From Prevotella sp. (GTDB lineage Bacteria; Bacteroidota; Bacteroidia; Bacteroidales; Bacteroidaceae): a stretch of DNA of 64,000 bases. The translations under genes and the position numbers were made by a program. The stretch is from contig JAFRYZ010000030.1 of NCBI GenBank assembly GCA_017442825.1, positions 1-64,000 on the forward strand, given 5' to 3'. Positions 18,508 to 28,100 of this stretch are shown one piece after another. Position 1 is the stretch's first letter, and each line of letters begins with the position of its first letter. Below the pieces are notes generated by a model. That model had not been told where the DNA came from and did no database searches. It saw only the letters and a program-made list of their open reading frames with translations.

Positions 18508-18996
18508 CTACTTCTTTGTAATCTTCGTAGAAATCTTGTTGGCGTTGACGATATAGACACCTTGTGGCAGCGAGGTGAGACTCACATTGGCTTTACCGTC
18601 CGCATCGGCAGTAGCCGTCTTGAAAATCTGACCGCCTGTGCCATAAATGAATATCTTGCAGCCGGCAGGTAATCCGCTGAAGGCGATATGGTCGTCGCTG
18701 ACCTGCATACCGTCGCCGTCTTTACCTGTTCTGATGCCTCTGATTTCAGTTGCCACACTATGCTCGTTGTATTCATAGTTGAAGTAGCTCACTTCCGACA
18801 TGGCATAGACCGACTCAGTTGTGGATGTCTTCACAATGATGTTGTCGCCAGAGAACGAAATGGTGGGTTCTTCATTCAGAAGAACATAGCGTTGTGTAGT
18901 GCCTGATGTCATGTGGAGCACCAGTTCATTGGATGCCATTGCCGTGGTTGCTCCCAACAGGATACTACCGACAGCGGATAAAATCATTCTTTTCAT
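18508..18996 (-). CDS. Small secreted protein with T9SS-like C-terminal domain (162 aa)
   Basis: Signal peptide MKRMILSAVGSILLGATTAMA. The mature part begins with a beta-rich segment (ELVLHMTSGTTQRYVLLNEE) resembling the short T-x-Y-x-L stretch common in small Prevotella/Bacteroides exported proteins. The last ~75 residues (GLPAGCKIFIYGTGGQIFK ... SLPQGVYIVNANKISTKITKK) have the layout of a type A T9SS sorting domain: G-x-I, then L-P-x-G-V-Y-I-V near the end. It lies between two giant FISUMP genes on the same strand with gaps of 76 and 111 bases, so it is probably made together with them and may assist or decorate the surface assembly. No enzymatic motif is seen. Confidence 0.7.
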   Translation of the reverse strand: MKRMILSAVGSILLGATTAMASNELVLHMTSGTTQRYVLLNEEPTISFSGDNIIVKTSTTESVYAMSEVSYFNYEYNEHSVATEIRGIRTGKDGDGMQVSDDHIAFSGLPAGCKIFIYGTGGQIFKTATADADGKANVSLTSLPQGVYIVNANKISTKITKK

Positions 18997-19067
18997 ATTA
19001 CCTTTATTTTACTATTTTACGATTTCTTTATTTCACTCTTTTATGAGTCAGCCTATCCCTATATATT

Positions 19068-19088
19068 CCCCTCCCCAACAAGGAGGGG
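19068..19088. repeat. G/C-rich hairpin between operon genes
   Basis: CCCCTCC and GGAGGGG pair around a seven-base loop in the 111-bp gap between the 3952-aa and 162-aa genes. There is no T run next to it on the minus strand, so it is more likely an mRNA-stability or attenuation hairpin, or a dispersed palindrome, than a full terminator. Similar motifs lie at 425-442 and 33112-33214. Confidence 0.5.
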
Positions 19089-19107
19089 CAGGGTATCCGT
19101 TCTTTTC

Positions 19108-22100
19108 TTACTCGTTTCCTTCAATGTCATCTCCTATGGTACCGCTACCGGCACCGCCTCCGTCAATAGTTCCGTCACCTTTCGTGTTGAGAACCGGACG
19201 GAGCATGAGCAGCGTAGTGCGCAGTACGAGAGCATCAGGTGTCTGGTAGGTCGTGCCGCTGATCTGGTGTGCATCAGCTTTGCCTTCGCCGTTGGCTGCA
19301 GCGCCCTGCTGTGACGACCAGTAGCTTCCGTCAGGCAGGAAGATGCTGTAGCGCTTGTCGGTAGAGCCCTTCTTATAGACTCTCCATCCGTCGGTATCAA
19401 ATGTCCAGTCACAATTGTTGATCAGTTCCTTGATGTTGTCGATGGAAGGAATGCGGTATTGAGCACCGAGTCGCGTGTGGGCAGCATCATATTGTGTGCC
19501 ACCAATGAAGGTATAGCCGCTCGATACAGAGTAGGTATCCTCTTGGTTCGGTACTATCTCGCCCCAGCGGTATTTGTCACCGGTGTGCTCTTCGTCGTCG
19601 GAACCGAGGTTCATGTCAACCCACTTGACGCCAGATGGCAGGCCAAGGTCAACGACACGTGCGCCAAAGTTCTTCACCTCGCCATAGTGATATACACCAT
19701 TCAGGAGCGTGTATGCCTGATAGTAATAGGTATGAACTTGTATCGTGTCGATCTGAGCGGTAAAGACTGAGTCTGTGGCATTGAAGGTGCCAGCGATTTC
19801 CTTGGCATTGCCAGCGGTCAGTTTGCCGGTGATGTTATCTATACTGCTGTTGTCGATGGCGTAGCGGAAGCCCACCTGTAAGCCTTCTGTCTTCTCGCCC
19901 TTGGTGTGACCATAGAGTGTACCAGCATTGCCAAGCCCCCACTTCACGCTGTCGGTAAAGAAGGTGTAGTCGTTCATCTCAATGGCATCGCCGTAGGATG
20001 TGTTCACGCCATCGGTGAGGTAGGCACGTACCCAGTAGCGTTGACCAACTTTCAGCTGGCTGAGCTTTTCATTGCCGGCAGGAATGAAGTATGCTCCGTT
20101 GGCTTGTGTTGGCTGGCTTACGGTGAAGGCAATGTCTGTTGCTGTTGGGTTATCAGCGTTCGTCGTCAAGATGGCGAAGCCTTGAGTCAGTCTGTCTTCG
20201 GCACTTTCCATACCCAGCATGGTACCATAGAAGGTGTATTGGTTGCGGTCGTCGCTGTAGGTAATCTTGTCGGTGCGGATATAGACATCTCTTGCAGCGC
20301 TGCCTTCACCCCATGTGAAGTTCCTCTGATAGACAGGACGAACCAGATAGCCCCAATGACGGGTTCCATCGTTGACAACAGTCCTTGAAGCAGAGGTGAA
20401 GTGCAGGTCAACAGCCCACTTGCTGTCTCCCGTTGGCGTGCCGGTCGTTGCGGTCCAATAGTAACCGTCGGTATCCTTATTGCGCACTCCTTCGGTGTAA
20501 TAGTTCTCTTCTTCATAGCCTCCGGCGGGCAGGAATATCTTCTGGTGGTCACTAGTGTTGCTTTCTACCCAGTAGCCTTGAACGCCTTCTTTCGTTGCCC
20601 ATGTCCACGTACAGTTGTTGCGTAGCTCCAGCATCTCGTCCTGTGTAGGCATGCGCCAACAGCCATTGTACTTGATGTTGGCAATGTCCCATTCTGTAGC
20701 ACTGATGTTGGTACCGATGTTAACATATTCGTTATTGACGTTGTGCGTATAGACTGTCGTTGAGTAGCTGGCTCGCCAGGTGATGTCGCCCCATGCATAG
20801 TAGGCACCCATGTTCTCCGGCAGCTTTGCATCAACGTTGCGGTCAGCCCATAGTACGGAGAGTCCGAGGTCAACCTTGGACGGCTTGTTGTCGTCGTTGA
20901 CCGTAGAGAGGGTAGAGATGGTCTTCACCGTACCGTAGTGCCGTCCGTCTGTCATGTCAACGTAAGCACGGTAGTAGTATAGGTTGCCTGGTGTCAGGTT
21001 AGCAACATGGAAATGGTATGGACCGGTACTGCCTTTGTCAAACTCGATGTCGTTCTTCGTGATGAGTTGCGGAGATGTCATCGATGACGTTGCCGACAAT
21101 TCGAAGCCCACATCTGTGCGGTTGCCATCAGCCACAGCTACGCTACCCTTGAGCTTAGCACCGAATTCGGTGATGTTCTCTGGGTCGATGGTTGAGATGA
21201 TGGAGTTGACCGGACGTATCATCTTGCCCATATAGCGCAGCGCGTCAGTCAGGTTCTTCCTGAAGGTTTCCACCTTGTTTACAGTTGTCTTATCCTCGTT
21301 CAAGGTGTAAGCGTGACTGTTGTCGGAAGTCTTCTGTGTTGACGACCAGTAGCCGCCTAAAGGCAGGAAGATGCTGTTTGCAGTATGGTCTCCGATACCT
21401 GTTACGCGGAAGCCTTCTACTCCATTCACCGTCTCACTTGTCCATGTAGCATTGGTGATGAGCTCATCGATTTCTGTCTGGCTCGGCATGCGTGCCTCTT
21501 CTATCTTGATGGCTGCCACGTCATATTTCTTGCTGTTGCTGATGTCGGAACCTATATCTACATAGCCTTTTGCATTACGATGGATATAGCTGTTCTGGGT
21601 GTATTCGGAACGCGTAAGCGTGTCGCCCCATGCGTAGAGGTCGCCCTGATCGGAGGGAACGGACGAGCCAACGTTCACATTAGCCCACTTCACGCCAGAA
21701 GGCAGACCGAGGTCAACAAACTCCAGTCCCACCGTCTTGGCATCAGACGGGTCAACGTAATAGACAACCTCTTCTCCGCCCTCCGGCTGGTACTTCACGT
21801 AGGCACGGTAGTAGTGAGTGCCGTTGGGCAATGCCGACATGGTGCCTGAGAATGCCGAGCTGCTGATTTGTTCAGCGGTGGCAATGACTGGGTTGGTGGC
21901 AATTTCTGTATTCTTTGTCTGTAGAGTGACGTCGGTAGAGCTACCGATGACGAAGCCACGTTCGGTAATTCGGTTGAGCACGTCGTTGCTGCCTACAAGT
22001 GTCGCATAGAGTTTGTCGCCTGAGTAGCCTGCACGCCAGCTGGTGCTGTCGGTACGCAGATATACAGTATTGTTGTCACTAAAGGTGAGGTTGTATTGTG

Positions 22101-25100
22101 CTACGGCACGATAGCCCCAGTCGTCAGGGTCTTTGGAGGTAAGATAGATAAACTTCGACGGGTCGTTGTTGTTGACAACCTTATATACTTTAGCACCGTA
22201 TAGCGTCAGCGACTGTCCGTCCTGCGACTCTACCCATGTGCATTCATCCAGAAGCTTCTGTTTCTCCTCTTCGGTAGGCAGACGCCAAAGTCCGCCGAAT
22301 TCGGCATAGGCTGGGTCAACGCCTGCATATTTTCCCGACGGAGTACCGTTGAGACCAATCTGTTCGGGTGAGGCGGCATCGACATTGATATTTGCCCACT
22401 CCAGACCGTCGAAGCCCATAGAAGTGCTGGTCAGTCCGAACTGCCGAACGTTGTTGGCATAGACGTAGGTGCCGTTAGCAAGCTTGACGTAAGCACGGTA
22501 GTAATAGACACCATCGTTGCGCGTGTTGTGGCGGATGACGGAGTAGAAGTTGCCGCTTCCTTCCACGCTGGGTCTTGCCACCATGACGGTGTCGGCATTA
22601 TTTTTAGTGACACCGTCGGAGCGACCGAGAACGAATCCCGTCTCCAAGTCTGCCGGTTTGTTCAACACTGCTGAGTAGAAGGCGACCGAATCACGCTGAT
22701 AGCGCCATGTGGTACCTTCGGTGCGCAGGTAGAACTCGTAGTCGGTATTGTCAATCTTCGAGGTGGAAGCAACGGGGCGTATGCTGTTGCCACGCCAGCG
22801 GTTGCGGTCGAGCAGCTGCGGTGGCGTTGTTGTGCTATTGTCGAACTTCACCTCTCGTGCTGCGACGTGGCTGGCAGCGCGTGTGCTGCTCCAGTAGAAA
22901 CCTATTTGCGTAACGTCGTCGTCATGGTTCACGCCGTCCTGATAGTCTTCACTCTCTTCGTTGGTTTCGTAGTCGTAGTTGGCATCGCGCGAAGTCTCGT
23001 CGTAGTAGTTGGACGGCAGGAATATACTATTGCCGTTGACCGTGCTGGTAACGCGGTATCCCGGGATGTGGCTGACGGTATCTTGTGTCCATGTCACGTA
23101 GTCGGCAGCGGTCAGCAGCTCGCGCCAGTCGTCGTCCGACGGCATGCGCCAGAGTCCGCGAAGAGCCTTGTGTGCCACGTCGGTGGTGTCGTTGGCACTG
23201 ATGTCGGTACCCAGGTCGCGATATTCGCCGGTATAGGCATTGTAGTACTTGTATCCGCCCTGCGTAAAGGCATCTTTCGTAGTGGTCTCTCCCCATGCGT
23301 AGTAGTCGCCGTGGTCTTTGTCCTTCCACGAGCCCATGTTGACGTTTGCCCACTTGGTGCCGGAGGGGAGACCGAGGTCAACCATGACGATACCAAACTC
23401 CTTGATGTCGCCATAGAACGTTTTACCACCTATGGTGAGATAGGCACGGAAGTAGTACATCTGGGTGTTGTCAAGCGCATTGAGGGTAGTACTGAAGAGT
23501 CCGCCGGTGGCATTACCCGTGCTGCATGGTTCGTTTGTAACGCCTCCTTGTCCAATGCGCAGGGCCGCATCTGTGTTGGCGGTGTTGCTCCACACGAAAC
23601 CGTAGGAGCCCGTGTGTTGTGCATCCAGTCCGAGCACGCAACCGTAGATGGTTGCCTTCTCGGCTCCAGCCACCCATGAGGTACGCTCAGTGGTGATGCT
23701 GTATTTCTTGCCGCCAACATCGACATTGATGTAGGCGATCGGGCGCACATTGTGTCCGTGGTAGCGGTAGTGGTACTTCATCAGGCGTTTCGACATGTTG
23801 TCGTCTTTGTTGCCCACCTCCATACCGAAGGCATTGCGGTCGCGTGGTGCCCGTGACGATGTCCACAGGGCTCCATATTCCCAAGGTCCGGGCCTGTATG
23901 CGTTTTCTCCACCATGGTATCCGGAGATCGTCCATTCTGGCAGTTTACCCTTGCTGATGAAGATATACCTGCCGTTAGGACCGGTCACTTTGTAGCCCTT
24001 CACCTCGTCATAGGTATTGGTATTCCTGTTGTAGGCGTGTGAAATGGAATCTGTCCATACGCAGCTATCGACGAGCATTTGCAGGTCGTCTTCAGAAGGC
24101 ATCGACCAGAGTCGCCCTCGACCGCCGTAGGTAGTGGCATCCCATGTGTAGTTCCAGTTGGTATGGGCTGCATCGTTGGCAGAGCCTTTTATTTCATCGC
24201 CTAGGTTGTTGTATTCATCATCGCCAGTAGCGAAGTAGAACTTGTAGTCGTCGAAAGTGAACTTACGGTTCTTTTCCCACTCTATTTCGCCCCAGGCATA
24301 CTGTTGCAGGCTGTCTTTGTCTTCGGCATAGCGTGAGCCTATGCTGATGCTTGCCCAGTGCATCTTGTTCTTGAAGCCAAGGTCAACAAATTCCAGACCA
24401 TAGTGGTTGGTACTGTCGGCATAGACGTAGTCGTTGTTATAATAGATGTATGAGCGGTAGTAGTAGGTGGTGTCTTTCTCGTAGGGTACGGTAATGGAGA
24501 AATCACCGTTTACAGCCTTGCCCAAGTCGTGCATAGTCACGCCCGGACTATTCACCGTCAGGTGGTTCTGATAGCCTAAGAGGATACCGACACGGGCGCT
24601 GTTGGTAATCTCTTCCATGTCTTGCAGCCCTTCTGCTGTTTCGGTCGGTTTGATGAACGATGCGTTGAAGCCCGTGACGTTGCCGTAGAGAGTAGCCTTC
24701 TGTGCACCGACATGCCAATCGACGTCACCTGTAATGATGCTCGGCTTACGCTCAAACTTGATAGAGCGTCCGTAGTAGTAGTTGCCATCAATCATTACGT
24801 AGGCACGCACCCAGTAGGTGGAATCAACCTTGAAGAGATTGATGTTGGCGGTACTATTGAAGAAGACGGAGTCGCTCTTCAATTCGTTGTGTGGGAAGTC
24901 GTATTTGAACTTGTAGGTGTGGGTGGTCAGCGTGTCGCTACCGACGATGAAGCCGGCATGGGTGTTGGCGGCATCGGTATATACATTATATGCAGAACCG
25001 CCGTTGACAAGCATGTGCTGCTGACGCATGCCCAGTAACGAACCGAAGAATGTGACGTTATCGACCTCTGGGTGCACCTTGGCGGCATCGGTACGGATGA

Positions 25101-28100
25101 GTATCTCGTCGTGATGTGCATTAGGCAGAGTGTCGCTGCTTTCCCATATCGGGCGCAGGAAGACGGTGCCGTGGCAGCCTGGTTGTCCGTTGCGTGCTGA
25201 TGAGTGCCAGCCGTCGAAGTCGCCCTGTCGTGAAGGATTGGTCTTGTTGACATTGAAGTAATAGGCATTCTCCCTATCGCTGTTGTCGCTGAAGGAGTAG
25301 TCGGCATCGTGGTTGTCGCTGTCGAAGTAGCGCAGGGAGTGACGTAGGAAGAGCGTCTTTCCGTTGATGTTGCTGGTCACGAGCACTCCCGGACAGCCAT
25401 AAAGGGTGTCTGCTGTCCATGTGGTGTTCGCCATCAGTTCCTGCATCTCGTCTATGTATGCCATTCGGTTGACGTTGTGCCACAGCCTATGTGCCGGGTC
25501 GTTCTCGCCTCCAGAGCCTACCGATGCGTATGCACGGTAAGTATTGCTGTAAGCTTCCAGTCCGTATTTCTGTGCAATGGGGTCGATATAGGAACCTGTG
25601 TTGGCGTTGTAGCCGCCTATGTTGATGCTTGCCCACCGTTTCTTCGATGGCAGACCGAGATCAACCAGTTCGTAGCCGAAGGCGTTGACATCACCGTAGT
25701 GGGCTTTCCCGTTGTAATAGACATAGGTGCGGAAGTAGTAGGTGGTGTCCTTCGTTAGGGTGAATTGTGAAGTAATTGGACCGACACGGTCGCTCAACTG
25801 ACTGAGACAGTCGATAGACTGCAAAGCGTTGCCGGTAGTAAGGTCGCGGTTATAGCCGACCAGAATCTGTGCCTGCATGCCGCTTGCCTCGTGGGGTTGG
25901 ATGCCCTGTACCGTTCCGTGTAGCGTTGCAGTGTTCTGGTACATCTGCCATTCAGGGTTGCCGGTCAGTTGTCGGGCAAGGTGGAAGGTGTCGGCATTGA
26001 GTGCATAGACCGTGCTGTCACCCACGTTGACGAAGAAGCGGTAGTAGTAGGTCTTGTCGCTCTGCAGGTTGTCGGCTTTGTCGAGCACGGTGAAGTACTG
26101 CGAAGCATTGCGCACCAATTCGGCACTGCCTGTGCCGTCCTCGATCGTAATAGATGCCGACGTCTTGGTAACATCAGCACGGTCGCCAACGACGAAGCCC
26201 GTCTTGGCACTGGCGATGGGCTTGTTGATGCGGTAGGTTCCTTGTAACACTACTGCTGTGCGGTAATTCAGATAGGTTACCGTGTCGGTACTTAGATATG
26301 CCAGCGTCCGGTCTGCTAACTTCTCCTCTGTCTTGGTTAACGGAGTGTTGAAGCGTGCCACGGGACGCACAGAGTGTCCGCCGAACCACGGTGACGTGCC
26401 TTCGCTGAAACTTGACGATGGGTAGGAGAAGTTTGGTGATTCTGTTCGTGAACCTCTCATGGAGATAGTCATAATGGAGTCGGCAGCATGGAAGTAGGCA
26501 TAGGTCTGGTTGTTGGTGGTTTCGTCATTCCACTCCAACGAGCCGTTGCCGTGGTAGGTGGACCATCGGTAGCCGTTGAGAGGGAAGAAGAGGCTGTTGC
26601 CGTTGATGTTGCTGACGGCACGATAGCCGTCAACACCGTTTTCTGTGGCGAGCACCCATGTACAGTTGTCCTTCAGCTCTTTCCATTCGGCATAGTTTGG
26701 TTCTACAAAGAGGTTGCCGTATTTCGTGTTGTCGATGTATTTGCGTTCGCCTTCAGCTTTTGCCTGATCTTCGACGTACAGCGGATTTTGGTATTCCCAG
26801 TTGATGAAGGCAGCGTCATTGAGCGTGCCGCTGTAGTGCTTCCAGAAGTTCGGATCGACACAGTAGAGGCGGCGGTCGGCAAAGTTCTCATGTACGGCAC
26901 CGTGGTACGAGAACTCATATTCCGCTGTTCCTCCGTGGTTTTTCACCTTCAGGGTGATGGGTTTCGTTGTATTGGTAGTGTAGGTCTTGGGTATGCTGCT
27001 GGTCCAGACATACTTCAGCGTGTCGTCCACGTAGGTCTTGCCGTGGTAGTGGCTCTTCGTGTCAGATTCGCCGATGGCGTAATATTTGTTGATGTCTTCG
27101 GGGTAGGTTGAACCTACGGAGATGTTCGCCCACAGAGTGCGTGAGGGCAGTCCCATATCCACGTAGTCCAGTCCGAACTGGCGCGGTGTGCTGTAGCGTG
27201 TGTTTCCGTCTGCCTTGATATAGGCACGTACCCAATATACTGTATCCTTTGCTACAGGCATTGTGACGTGGTAGATGGAGTCGGTAATCACCTCGTTCGT
27301 CTTGAAGGTGTAATTTAGGTCGGTGCTCTTGCCGTTGTTGCGCTCGATGTCGGCAGTCTTGCCATAGACAAATCCCGTCTCGACTGTCGCAGGATCCTTA
27401 ATAAAGATAGTTCCAACAATCTCGCTGCTCAAGTCAGCGCTGTTCTCGTGTACCTCCCAGTCGATGTCCTTAATGCTGATGGTCAGTGGTGACAGCTTCT
27501 TCGGGATGCCGTACTTACGCTGGTAGGGCTCAGGAGAGCCTTCGGGGTTCTTCACCTGGATGTAGGCGCGATACCAGTATTCTGTGTTGGCATCCATCTC
27601 GGCTGCTATCGATGCTGGCAGCGGCACGGTGTAAAGACCGTTGATAGAGTCTATGCGCTGTTCTGAGTCGGGTATGTCGCGGAAGAAGGTGCCGGTGTTG
27701 CTGTGTGTGCCTCCCTTGAAGTCGTGCAGCACGAAGCCTCGTTGAATGTCGCGCTCAGCCGGATTATCACTGGTATTGCCGTTGGAGTGGTCTGCCTTGA
27801 TCTTCGGCGTGATGCCAAGCAGTCTGCCGAAGAATATCATCTGCCGGCGGTCAGTATCACTGATACCCACCGTGTCTGTACTAATGAAGATGGGCGAGTT
27901 GTCAATCTTTCCGTTGGTCTGCAAGACGGGGCGCACGCGCAGGATATTTCTGATTTGCTCTAACCTGATAGTGCCGTGGTCGCTGTAGTCGCAGCCGTCC
28001 CAATATGCCATTGATGTATTCGATGGCGGACGGGTCGATGTCCAGAACGGGGTGTGCAGGTGGTAGGCAGTCTGTACGCCAGGCAGGTAAAGGGCATTAC